Assembly (NCBI GenBank): GCA_028748925.1
Contig: JAQTPE010000001.1
Location: forward strand, 12,065-58,103
Source: Candidatus Omnitrophota bacterium
GTDB lineage: Bacteria > Omnitrophota > Gorgyraeia > 2-01-FULL-45-10
Reading direction: 5' to 3'
Length of the DNA: 46,039 nucleotides
Under the pieces are notes generated by a model. The model made no database searches and was not told where the DNA came from. It was given only the letters and a program-made list of their open reading frames with translations. The position numbers and the translations under genes were made by a program. This document shows, one piece after another, positions 34,303 to 41,900 of this stretch; the stretch's first letter is position 1, and each line of letters begins with the position of its first letter.

Positions 34303-35268
34303 ATGTGGCACTTAAGGCTCAGGATGTATATATTGATGGCGGTATTATTCGCGATCATTTATGCCGTGGTATCTATGATAAGTTTTCATCTCGGCGTAAC
34401 AAATTTCTATTTCTACCTGATATTATCTCTTGTGATAATGCTCATACAATATATGCTGGGTCCGAAGATCGTAGAGTGGTCGATGGGCGTGCATTATATA
34501 AAAGAGAGCGAATACCCCGCGCTTTATCAGACGGTACGGTCTCTCGCGGCTATGGCCAAGATCCCGATGCCCAGGGTGGGTATCTCCGATCTGGCGATAC
34601 CCAACGCGTTCGCTTTCGGCAGGTCGATCAAGGACGGCAGGATATGCGTTACACGCGGTATAATGGGCCTGCTGAACAGCGAAGAGTTGCGCGCGGTATT
34701 GGGACACGAAATGAGCCATATAAAGAACAGGGATGTTTTGACTATAACGATTCTTTCCGTAATACCGATGATATTATACCGCATTGCGTGGCAATTCCTC
34801 TTTTTCGGGAACAGGCGCGACAGGAGCCAGGGCTCCAGCGCCATGATGGTTGGCCTGGTAGCTTTTCTCTTCTATTTTGTGACGAACCTTCTCGTTCTAT
34901 ATGCGTCGAGAATAAGAGAATACTTTGCCGATAAAGGATCGGTCGATCTGGGAAACAATCCGGCTCTTCTCGCGTCCGCATTGTATAAACTTGTGTACGG
35001 GTCCGCGAGGATGCCCAAGGACGCGCTTAAAACGGCGGAAGGCATGAAGGCTTTCTTCGTTAATGATCCGTCAAGGGCCCTAAATGAATTGAAAGACCTG
35101 AGAGAGCTCGACCTCGACAGGTCAGGCACTATATCGCCACAGGAACTCGACACTCTCAGGAACAAGAGTATAAAATTGAATTTCGGCGATAAATTGCTCG
35201 AAGCGTTCTCAACGCACCCAAATATGCTGAAGCGTATAAAGCGTTTAAGCGATTGGCGGTATACTTAA
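34303..35268 (+). CDS. htpX: HtpX-like M48 membrane metalloprotease with an EF-hand loop
   Basis: 321 residues. Two N-terminal membrane segments precede HEMSH (residues 135-139), the M48 zinc site, and further membrane segments; IREYFADKGS supplies the third-ligand region. Family members degrade misfolded membrane proteins. Unusually, residues 270-281 read DLDRSGTISPQE, a canonical calcium-binding EF-hand loop (D1, D3, S5, G6, I8, E12), placed in the cytoplasm-facing C-terminal part before the usual HPxxxxRIxxL-like end (THPNMLKRIKRL). AAGGAGG precedes the ATG. The protease call is strong; calcium control is inferred from one loop and no second hand was seen. Confidence 0.88.
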   Translation: MWHLRLRMYILMAVLFAIIYAVVSMISFHLGVTNFYFYLILSLVIMLIQYMLGPKIVEWSMGVHYIKESEYPALYQTVRSLAAMAKIPMPRVGISDLAIPNAFAFGRSIKDGRICVTRGIMGLLNSEELRAVLGHEMSHIKNRDVLTITILSVIPMILYRIAWQFLFFGNRRDRSQGSSAMMVGLVAFLFYFVTNLLVLYASRIREYFADKGSVDLGNNPALLASALYKLVYGSARMPKDALKTAEGMKAFFVNDPSRALNELKDLRELDLDRSGTISPQELDTLRNKSIKLNFGDKLLEAFSTHPNMLKRIKRLSDWRYT

Positions 35269-35295
35269 ATTTATCCGCTTTCGGCGGGATTAATT
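35268..35295. repeat. Intergenic hairpin between htpX and the MetE-like gene
   Basis: AATTTATCCGC (35268-35278) and GGCGGGATTAATT (35283-35295) pair with two imperfections around a TTTC loop. No T-run follows, so termination is doubtful. The element lies just upstream of the AAGGA ribosome site of the next gene. Confidence 0.45.
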
Positions 35296-35305
35296 ACAAG
35301 GAAAA

Positions 35306-36325
35306 ATGAAATTCAATTTCGAGGCCACGGGCATAGGAAGTCTTCCTTTTAAAGATCCGAAAGCCGCGTGCCGGCTCATATTCGACAATTTCAAATCCAT
35401 ACCTTTCTGGCCCCAGCTTAACAATCGTTCCTTCAAAGAACACATGTATTGCCAGTTTTCCGAAGGGCTTCCGGGTGTGGTGATCGACGAAACGAAGAGG
35501 GCTATATATATCGATTCCAAAGAAGCTTCTTCCGGTATGGAAAAAGTTTATCAAAAGTATCTCGATCAGGATGTGGATTATTTTAAGATCTCAAGCTCTT
35601 TCGCCGAAGGCTTCTATGAGTTTACAGGCTCTTTTAAAAAAGAAGCGCCTTCGGCAAAATTTGTAAAAGGCCACATCACAGGTCCGGTAAGTTTCGCGCT
35701 CTTTGTGACAGATAAAGACAAGAGATCGCTGATCTACGATAAAGACCTATTCGATGTAGTTACAAAGGTTCTCGCGATGAAGGCGAGGTGGCAGATACGC
35801 GAGCTTAAGAAACTGTCTAAAGATGTCATCATATTCATAGATGAGCCGTATCTCGTATCCATAGGTTCAAGTTATGTCAATATCCCGATAGACGATGTAA
35901 CAAGATCTCTCGATGAGATATTTTCCGCGATAAGGGAAGAAGGCGCTTTATCGGGCGTACATTGTTGTGGAAATACGGATTGGCCGCTCTTGCTCAAAAG
36001 AGGCGTTGACATATTGAACTTTGACGCTTATAATTTCATGAAAGAGTTTTTTCTTTACCATCAGGATATAAAGGATTTTATCAAAAGGGGTTCCACGATA
36101 GCATGGGGGATAGTCCCCTCATCTTCCGCCGTGGATTCGGAGTCCCCCGAGAGCGTCGCGGAAAAACTTAGAGCCGCCCTGAAGTTGTTGAAAGATAAAG
36201 GCGTCGACGGATTTTTAGTCTCTTCGCTCGTGACTTCAAGCTGCGGTCTTGGGACTCTCGATGAACAAAGGGCGAAGAGAATAATAGAGATGGTCAACAG
36301 AGTGTCGGATATTCTTAAAAATTGA
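35306..36325 (+). CDS. MetE-like methyltransferase (cobalamin-independent methionine synthase superfamily, core-MetE-like)
   Basis: 339 residues, equal to only the C-terminal catalytic half of full MetE (about 750 residues). It begins with the family-like TGIGSLPFKDP. HCCGNTDWPLL (about residues 215-225) gives the His and Cys zinc ligands, and SSLVTSSCGLGTL near residue 310 gives the second Cys. FIDEPYL (around residue 175) matches the conserved DEP segment. Short core-MetE proteins take methyl groups from corrinoid donors rather than folate, so a role in methionine formation or another corrinoid/thiol methyl transfer is plausible. Start ATG 35306 follows AAGGA. It is 12 bases upstream of agmatinase, hinting at a shared transcript. 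Confidence 0.75.
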   Translation: MKFNFEATGIGSLPFKDPKAACRLIFDNFKSIPFWPQLNNRSFKEHMYCQFSEGLPGVVIDETKRAIYIDSKEASSGMEKVYQKYLDQDVDYFKISSSFAEGFYEFTGSFKKEAPSAKFVKGHITGPVSFALFVTDKDKRSLIYDKDLFDVVTKVLAMKARWQIRELKKLSKDVIIFIDEPYLVSIGSSYVNIPIDDVTRSLDEIFSAIREEGALSGVHCCGNTDWPLLLKRGVDILNFDAYNFMKEFFLYHQDIKDFIKRGSTIAWGIVPSSSAVDSESPESVAEKLRAALKLLKDKGVDGFLVSSLVTSSCGLGTLDEQRAKRIIEMVNRVSDILKN

Positions 36326-36337
36326 TTAAAATTTTAT

Positions 36338-37225
36338 ATGGAAGATAAAAACAGGATAAAAAATTATACAGCGCTGGAAGAGGAGTACTCCAGCTTGAAA
36401 AAATCGAAAGTTGTGGTGATACAGGTTCCTTATGACAAGACGGCCACATATCTTAAAGGGGCCGTTAACGGGCCCGAAGCCATAATAGACGCTTCAAAAA
36501 AGATGGAGCTATTCGATGAAGAGCTTAATCAGGAGACATATAAGATAGGCATACATACTATGGATCCGTTGCCGGTACAGGACCTGCCTCCGGAGGCGAT
36601 GATAGATAAAGTTTATAGTTCTACGATAGAACTGTTGAAGGCGGGCAAATTTCCAGTTCTTCTGGGTGGCGAACATTCTCTGACCATAGGATCTATAAGA
36701 GCCTTTAAAGAGGCCTATCCGGATATATCTGTACTGCATCTCGACGCGCATTACGATATGAGAGACGAGTATTTCGGTTCCAAATTCAACCATGGGTGCG
36801 TTGCGCGCAGGATCAGCGAGATATGCCCTATAATTCAGGCCGGGACCCGCAGCTTATCGAAAGAGGAGAAGGATTTTCTCGCTACCCAGGCGAACGGCAG
36901 GATCAAGACGGTGAATGTCTACGATATACTGGAGATGCCCTTATGGAAAGATTTCATCTCGCGCAGTTTGAGCGAGCATGTCTATGTTAGCATAGACCTC
37001 GATGTCTTCGACCCGTCGCTTATGCCGGCTGTCGGGACTCCTGAGCCGGGCGGTATAGGCTGGTACGAGACACTCGATCTTTTGCGCGAGGTATCCAAAG
37101 ATAAAAAGATAGTGGGATTCGATGTCGTGGAGTTGTGTCCCATAAAAGGCCAGGTCTCGTCGGATTTCCTGGCGGCGAAGCTCATTTACAGGCTTTTGGG
37201 ATATATATTTCCAACAAAGAAATAG
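36338..37225 (+). CDS. speB: Agmatinase (ureohydrolase family)
   Basis: 295 residues. The binuclear manganese-site motifs are intact: GGEHSLT (about residue 109), LHLDAHYDMRDEY (about 130-145) and SIDLDVFDPS (about 215-224). The loop NHGCVARRI matches the agmatinase/arginase family. The enzyme splits agmatine to putrescine and urea. The gene directly after it makes agmatine from arginine, so the pair forms a two-step putrescine route. There is no strong ribosome site; the ATG follows an AT-rich stretch 12 bases after the MetE-like gene. The neighbour argues for agmatinase over other ureohydrolases such as guanidinobutyrase. Confidence 0.92.
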   Translation: MEDKNRIKNYTALEEEYSSLKKSKVVVIQVPYDKTATYLKGAVNGPEAIIDASKKMELFDEELNQETYKIGIHTMDPLPVQDLPPEAMIDKVYSSTIELLKAGKFPVLLGGEHSLTIGSIRAFKEAYPDISVLHLDAHYDMRDEYFGSKFNHGCVARRISEICPIIQAGTRSLSKEEKDFLATQANGRIKTVNVYDILEMPLWKDFISRSLSEHVYVSIDLDVFDPSLMPAVGTPEPGGIGWYETLDLLREVSKDKKIVGFDVVELCPIKGQVSSDFLAAKLIYRLLGYIFPTKK

Positions 37226-37233
37226 GAGTTTAA

Positions 37234-37803
37234 ATGCTGCTGGTCCCGAGAAAAAATTTGCTCGTTCCGAAGAAGATGTTCCTGACGAAAGGCGTCGGCG
37301 TCCACAAGGCGGAGCTCAGGAGCTTCGAGCTGGCATTGCGCGATGCGGGAATCGAAAAGTGCAATCTCGTTCATGTATCAAGCATACTTCCTCCCGAATG
37401 CAAAGTCATTTCCAAGAATGAGGGACTGAAGGAGCTTGTGCCAGGCATGATAACTTATGCCGTCGTCTCCAGATGTTTTTCGAACGAACCGCATAGGCTT
37501 ATTGCGGCGGGCGTCGGCTGCGCGGTTCCGGCCGATCCGAACGCGCACGGCTACTTAAGCGAGCATCATTCTTTCGGCGAGAATGAAAAGGTCGCGGGCG
37601 ATATCGCCGAAGATCTGGCCGTAGAAATGTTGGCATCCACGCTCGGATTGGAGTTCGATGAAGATAAGTCATGGGATGAAAATAAAGAGATATATCAGCT
37701 CAAGGACAAGATCATCCGCACTTCCAATATCACGCAGACCGCGATAATCGGTCCCGAAGGTAACTACGCCACCGTCGTAGCCTCAGCAGTATTCCTGTTC
37801 TAA
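37234..37803 (+). CDS. pdaD: Pyruvoyl-dependent arginine decarboxylase
   Basis: 189 residues, a usual size for the family. HVSSILPPECK contains the serine self-cleavage site that leaves the pyruvoyl cofactor. AAGVGCAVPADPNAHGYLSEHH and a C-terminal EGNYATVVASAVFLF are family signatures. It converts arginine to agmatine, the substrate of the upstream agmatinase. Start ATG 37234 follows TAGGAG, nine bases after the agmatinase stop. No PLP-dependent decarboxylase is nearby, so this appears to be the polyamine entry enzyme. Confidence 0.93.
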   Translation: MLLVPRKNLLVPKKMFLTKGVGVHKAELRSFELALRDAGIEKCNLVHVSSILPPECKVISKNEGLKELVPGMITYAVVSRCFSNEPHRLIAAGVGCAVPADPNAHGYLSEHHSFGENEKVAGDIAEDLAVEMLASTLGLEFDEDKSWDENKEIYQLKDKIIRTSNITQTAIIGPEGNYATVVASAVFLF

Positions 37804-37859
37804 TAATTTTTTCCTGCCACCCCTCCAGGCCTTTGTTCGCGGCTTAGAATTTTTCCGCC

Positions 37860-37993
37860 GTGTGCTTCGGTTTACGTCTCGCTCATTTGCAGGAATTCCT
37901 TCGTCCGCTCTTTTAATTTTGCTTTTCGCAAAATTATAGCAAAGAGCGTCCTCAGTCAGTTCCTGCATTCGCTCGACGTAAATCCTCGCACAC
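37860..37993. repeat. Long imperfect hairpin A, about 60-bp arms
   Basis: The arms 37860-37922 and 37928-37993 are separated by only 5 bases (TTTTC). Perfectly paired blocks include GTGTGC/GCACAC, TTTACGTC/GACGTAAA, TGCAGGAA/TTCCTGCA, CGCTCTTT/AAAGAGCG and AATTTTGC/GCAAAATT. Transcribed in either direction it would fold into one long stem. Confidence 0.8.
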
Positions 37994-38062
37994 CGACATA
38001 TAGTAGGATTATGCCGAAAAAATTCAATAAGCCGCTCACAAAGTCCTGTAGTGGTGTCAGGT

Positions 38063-38107
38063 TGTTAGCCCAGGCAGTGAGCGATAAGCGAACTGCCTGG
38101 GCTAACA
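38063..38107. repeat. Hairpin B, perfect 16-bp stem
   Basis: TGTTAGCCCAGGCAGT (38063-38078) and ACTGCCTGGGCTAACA (38092-38107) are perfectly complementary with a 13-base loop. Flanking GTAG-GTGT and ACAC-CTAC blocks extend the stem imperfectly. Confidence 0.85.
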
Positions 38108-38122
38108 GAACACTGCTACGGG

Positions 38123-38350
38123 AATTTTTATGGGTGATGCTCCTGAAGCTTTTCTTGATATGGGCTCGCATGGGATGGGGGTGTCCGCTGATTAGGATTA
38201 CTGAGGCTTATGCAATAGCTATTGAGATGCCATATAAGGAGGTAATCCTGCGGACATACAGATACTACAAGGCTACCTACATATCTATTGTACACCCCAT
38301 GCGAGCCCTAGAAAAGAAAAGCTGAAGGAGCAGCAGGACCCATAAAAATT
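38123..38350. repeat. Inverted repeat C, about 60-bp arms around a 107-bp core
   Basis: AATTTTTATGGGT (38123-38135) matches ACCCATAAAAATT (38338-38350), and GGGCTCGCATGGG (38162-38174) matches CCCATGCGAGCCC (38296-38308); AGCTTTTCTT pairs between them. The core holds further palindromes, including CAATAGCTATTG and an AGGATTAC/GTAATCCT pair. The layout is MITE-like or RNA-like. Confidence 0.8.
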
Positions 38351-38442
38351 ATTTGACTAGTGGCGCCATGTTTGGTGGCTTGTGAGGCTTAGGTTTGAAG
38401 AGCAGAGCCTGAAAAATAGAGGAAGTCAGGGAGGGGGAAATC

Positions 38443-38451
38443 TGCTATAAT
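38443..38451 (+). promoter_or_regulatory. Extended -10 promoter (TGCTATAAT) before the HypF-like gene
   Basis: TG-C-TATAAT at 38443-38451, with no clear -35. The ATG at 38464 lies 12 bases after the -10, so the transcript would have only about 5-6 leader bases and no ribosome site. Confidence 0.55.
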
Positions 38452-38463
38452 ATTAAGATACAT

Positions 38464-39567
38464 ATGAAGAGATTGACGCTGCCATTTAGGGTGAAGGGGC
38501 CCATCTTAGCCTGCGGAGCTGACTTAAAAGGCGCTTTTGCGCTCGCTAAAGGCAGAGATGCGTATCTCTTTGACGGTTTTGGTGATCTTTCGGATCTTGA
38601 TAATTACACAAGGTATGGAAGAGCGATCAAGGCCGCGGGGAAAAAGCTTGGTATAAGGCCGCAGATAGTAGTCTGCGATCTGCACCCCGGTTATTTTTCC
38701 ACACAATTCGCGAAAGAATATACGCAGTACGTAGTACGTTGTACGCTGTATGAAACACAGCATCACGAGGCTCATATAGCAAGCGCGATCATCGATAACA
38801 GGATAAGCGGTGAAGTGCTGGGGGCCGCATTTGACGGGACGGGATACGGCACCGATGGCAATATATGGGGCGGGGAGTTTTTTACGGGTGATGCCGGGAG
38901 TTTCAAAAGAATCGCCCATTTAGATTATATACCGATGCCCGGAGGCGAGGCGTGTATTAGAGAGCCATGGCGTATGGCCGTGAGTTACTTATATTCGGCT
39001 TTTGGCCGGGACTTTCTGAATCTTGAGACAGATCTACTGAAGAGCGTCGATAAAAAGAGCCGGATTATATTGAAAGAGATGATCGATAAGAGAATAAATT
39101 CGCCTTTCACGTCGAGCATGGGAAGGTTTTTTGACGCGGCAGGCAGTCTCATATTAAACAGAAGAGATGCTTTCTTTGAGGCAGAATTGCCGGTAGAGCT
39201 GGAGAGGATAGCGAAAGCGAATATCGATAGCAGTTACGGTTCAATCGATTCGATTAAAATTATCAAGGGAATAGTCCGCGATATCGAAAAGAGAGTGGCC
39301 GCTCCGGTGATCTCGGCGAAATTTCATAATTCGATAGCCGGTATGATATTGAACGCGGCCGGAACCGCGAAGGTAAAAAAAGTTGTATTGTCGGGCGGAG
39401 TATTCCAGAATAGATATTTGAAGGACAGGGCGACGAAGCTATTAAGCAAAAATGGCTTTAAGGTTTATTTGCATTCTAATGTCGAGACGAATGACGCGGG
39501 TATACCGCTGGGGCAGATCGCTATAGCGAATGCGAGGGCCTCCGCCTTCGCATTCAACAAGCAATAG
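38464..39567 (+). CDS. hypF: HypF C-terminal half (Kae1-like carbamoyltransferase domain only)
   Basis: 367 residues, against about 750 for full HypF. The protein starts at the point where the Kae1-like domain normally begins: GPILACGADLKGAFALAKG, then CDLHPGYFSTQFAKEY, QHHEAHIASAI, AFDGTGYGTDG, GRFFDAAGSL, FHNSIAGMI and VVLSGGVFQNRYL. Missing are the acylphosphatase, zinc-finger and YrdC parts that make carbamoyl-adenylate from carbamoyl phosphate. HypF supplies the carbamoyl group for the cyanide ligands of [NiFe] hydrogenases. Either the front half is encoded elsewhere, or it was lost when the hairpin island upstream formed. hypC, hypD and hypE follow in order. Family call firm; completeness in doubt. 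Confidence 0.9.
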   Translation: MKRLTLPFRVKGPILACGADLKGAFALAKGRDAYLFDGFGDLSDLDNYTRYGRAIKAAGKKLGIRPQIVVCDLHPGYFSTQFAKEYTQYVVRCTLYETQHHEAHIASAIIDNRISGEVLGAAFDGTGYGTDGNIWGGEFFTGDAGSFKRIAHLDYIPMPGGEACIREPWRMAVSYLYSAFGRDFLNLETDLLKSVDKKSRIILKEMIDKRINSPFTSSMGRFFDAAGSLILNRRDAFFEAELPVELERIAKANIDSSYGSIDSIKIIKGIVRDIEKRVAAPVISAKFHNSIAGMILNAAGTAKVKKVVLSGGVFQNRYLKDRATKLLSKNGFKVYLHSNVETNDAGIPLGQIAIANARASAFAFNKQ

Positions 39568-39617
39568 ACATAGTGCTTCGGCGGATTTCGCGTTGAAGTA
39601 TTAACGGAGAGCTACAC

Positions 39618-39824
39618 ATGTGTTTAGCAGTGCCGATGAAGATAATCGAGATAAATGGCGACGAAGGGTTCGTCGAGTCGTCCGGCCTGAAGCGGAAAGC
39701 GAATTTCTCGCTCCTGAAAAATCCTAAAATCGGCGAGTACGTGCTTCTTCATGCGGGATTTGCGATAGAGAGGGTCAAAGCAAAAGAGGCGCAAAAGACC
39801 CTTAGAATGTTTGAGAGTATATAA
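39618..39824 (+). CDS. hypC: Hydrogenase assembly chaperone HypC
   Basis: 68 residues beginning MCLAVPMKI, the defining N-terminus of HypC/HupF; Cys2 carries the Fe(CN)2CO unit with HypD. GEYVLLHAGFAIERV is the conserved core. The ATG follows GGAG, and the stop overlaps hypD by one base (TAATG), so the two partners are translationally coupled. Confidence 0.95.
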   Translation: MCLAVPMKIIEINGDEGFVESSGLKRKANFSLLKNPKIGEYVLLHAGFAIERVKAKEAQKTLRMFESI

Positions 39825-40921
39825 TGAAATACGTCGATGAGTTCAGGAATAGGCGATTAATAGAGAGGGTGGCGGGTCAGATCCGCGGCGCCGTAAACCC
39901 TGATTGCGCTTACAATATTATGGAGGTCTGCGGTACTCATACGATGAGCATATTCAGGTTTGGGCTGCGCGATATTCTGCCGCCCAATATACGGTTAATC
40001 TCCGGCCCGGGATGCCCGGTCTGCGTGACGCCGAACGAATTTATCGATAAGGCCATGGCCATCGCTAATATGAAGAACGTGATTATCATGACGTTTGGCG
40101 ATATGATCAAAGTTCCGGGGTCGCGCTCAAGCCTTGAGAAAGAGAAGGCCGGCGGCGCGGATGTAAGGATAGCCTATTCGAGCCTCGACGCTCTCGAGCT
40201 GGCGAAGAAACATCCGGATAAAGAGATAGTATTTTTGGGAATAGGTTTTGAGACGACGGCTCCGACCGTGGCGCAGTCTCTGATAATAGCAAAAAAAACC
40301 AAATTAAAGAACTACTCGGTGCTTTGCGGGCACAAGACGATGCCCGAAGTTATGGAGACGCTCGTAAAAGACGGCTCTATAAAAGTGGACGCTTTTATGC
40401 TTCCAGGCCATGTAAGTGCTATAATAGGCCTTAAGCCTTACGGATTTTTGAGTAAAATTTATAAGAAGCGCTGTGTGATATCCGGTTTCGAACCGCTCGA
40501 TATAATGCAGTCTATCCTCATGATAGTAAGACAGCGCAAGCCGGAGATCGAGGTCCAATACGGAAGGATCATAGAGAGAGACGGCAATCCGCTGGCTCAA
40601 AAATGCATGAACGATATTTTTGAAAAATTCCCATCTGTCTGGCGCGGTATAGGATGCGTTAAAGATAGCGGTTTTAAGATAAAAAAATCTTACGGGGTAT
40701 TTGACGCGGAACTGAAATTCAGACCGCGTATCGAAAGACCAAAAGATAATATAAGATGTTTCTGCGGATATATACTGAAAGGTACGAAGACGCCGTACGA
40801 TTGTCCTTCTTTTGCCGGGAGGTGCACTCCGGAAAATCCGGTGGGCGCATGCATGGTATCGGGCGAAGGGACATGCGCGGCGTATTATAAATATGGAAAA
40901 GATACTGTTAGCTCACGGTAG
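39824..40921 (+). CDS. hypD: Hydrogenase iron-cofactor scaffold HypD
   Basis: 365 residues. The family motifs are CGTHTMSIFRFGLRDILP, SGPGCPVCVTP, GFETTAPT and a C-terminal cysteine set (RCFCGYILKG, CPSFAGRCTP) for its [4Fe-4S] cluster. HypD works with HypC to build the Fe(CN)2CO group for [NiFe] hydrogenases in the cytoplasm. It overlaps hypC by one base and hypE by 29 bases. No hypA or hypB is present in the window. Confidence 0.96.
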   Translation: MKYVDEFRNRRLIERVAGQIRGAVNPDCAYNIMEVCGTHTMSIFRFGLRDILPPNIRLISGPGCPVCVTPNEFIDKAMAIANMKNVIIMTFGDMIKVPGSRSSLEKEKAGGADVRIAYSSLDALELAKKHPDKEIVFLGIGFETTAPTVAQSLIIAKKTKLKNYSVLCGHKTMPEVMETLVKDGSIKVDAFMLPGHVSAIIGLKPYGFLSKIYKKRCVISGFEPLDIMQSILMIVRQRKPEIEVQYGRIIERDGNPLAQKCMNDIFEKFPSVWRGIGCVKDSGFKIKKSYGVFDAELKFRPRIERPKDNIRCFCGYILKGTKTPYDCPSFAGRCTPENPVGACMVSGEGTCAAYYKYGKDTVSSR

Positions 40922-41894
40922 CGGCGGGATGTTGATGCACAAATTGATAGACTCTCTATTCATAGAGAGATTCGGCGGCAGTGTGCTTAAAGAAAAGAAA
41001 GATTCCGCCATCATAAGGATGGGCGGTAAAGAGGTAGCTTTTACTACCGATTCATATGTTGTGGATCCGGTATTTTTTCCGGGCGGGGACATAGGAAGCC
41101 TGGCTCTTTACGGTACCGTCAACGACCTGTCCGTATGCGGGGCAAAACCTTTATTCATATCCCTGGCTATGATAATAGAGGAGGGGCTGGACAGGGATGC
41201 GCTGGAAAAGATAGCATCTTCCATCAAAAACGCAGCCAGGGCCGCAGGTGTAGAGATAGTTACCGGCGATACGAAAGTAGTGGAGAGAGGATCGTGCGAT
41301 AAGATATTCATAAATACCAGCGGTATAGGCGAGATATATTATCCGGGGCTCTCGGTGGATAGGATAAGGCCCGGAGACAGCATTATCTTAAGCGGTACGA
41401 TGGGAGAACACGCGATAAGCGTGCTCTCGAAGAGGGAAGGTATATCTTTTTTATCAAAAGTTAAGAGCGATTCCGCGCCCTTGAATGGCCTGATCTTCAG
41501 GGTGTTGAAGGCCTCGAAGATGGTTAAATTCATGAGGGACCCGACAAGGGGAGGCGTAGCCACTACATTAAATGAAATAGCCGCCGGCGGAAATTTCGGG
41601 ATAGCGATAGATGAGAGCAGTTTGCCTGTGGCACCAGGTGTCAGAAGCGCTTGCGAGCTTCTGGGATTCGATCCTCTCTATCTGGCGTGCGAGGGCAGGG
41701 TGATCATGGTCGTGCGTAGAGGTGATGAGGGTAAAATATTAAGAGCTATGAAGAGAGATCCTATAGGGAAAAGCGCTTGCGTCATAGGCAAGGTGATAGC
41801 CCAAGGCCGCGGCAAGGTATATCTAAATACCGCCTCGGGTGGCAAGCGGATCGTGAGTATGTTAACAGGTGAACAACTGCCGAGGATATGTTAA
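40893..41894 (+). CDS. hypE: Hydrogenase maturation protein HypE
   Basis: 333 residues from ATG 40893 (MEKILLAHGSGGMLMHKLI); the track's start at 40812 would add an unrelated extension inside hypD. PurM/AIR-synthase-type motifs are TTDSYVVDPVFFPGGDIG, GTVNDLSVCGA and TGDTKVVERG. The C-terminus ends PRIC, whose last cysteine is carbamoylated by HypF and dehydrated to thiocyanate as the cyanide source. It overlaps hypD by 29 bases in another frame. Confidence 0.96.
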   Translation: MEKILLAHGSGGMLMHKLIDSLFIERFGGSVLKEKKDSAIIRMGGKEVAFTTDSYVVDPVFFPGGDIGSLALYGTVNDLSVCGAKPLFISLAMIIEEGLDRDALEKIASSIKNAARAAGVEIVTGDTKVVERGSCDKIFINTSGIGEIYYPGLSVDRIRPGDSIILSGTMGEHAISVLSKREGISFLSKVKSDSAPLNGLIFRVLKASKMVKFMRDPTRGGVATTLNEIAAGGNFGIAIDESSLPVAPGVRSACELLGFDPLYLACEGRVIMVVRRGDEGKILRAMKRDPIGKSACVIGKVIAQGRGKVYLNTASGGKRIVSMLTGEQLPRIC

Positions 41895-41900
41895 AATACC

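Larger units (their letters stand above)
37804..38463. other. 660-bp intergenic hairpin island
   Basis: No convincing gene lies between pdaD and the HypF-like gene. The stretch is mostly three successive long inverted repeats (37860-37993, 38063-38107, 38123-38350) plus a short promoter region. The track's 104-residue ORF at 38011-38325 runs across two of the hairpins and matches nothing recognisable. The block could be MITE-like insertions, a structured RNA locus or the scar of a deletion. Confidence 0.75.

Noticed and set aside
34305-34934. 209-residue plus-strand ORF overlapping htpX
   Set aside because: It is a +2-frame shadow of the HtpX-like gene, starts within two bases of the real ATG and has no domain signature.
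38011-38325. 104-residue ORF in the hairpin island
   Set aside because: It spans two inverted repeats, has no ribosome site or recognisable domain, and its coding potential is explained by the palindromes.
40812-40892. Upstream start for HypE
   Set aside because: The added residues are an out-of-frame reading of the HypD end; HypE homologues begin near MEKILLAHGSGG.
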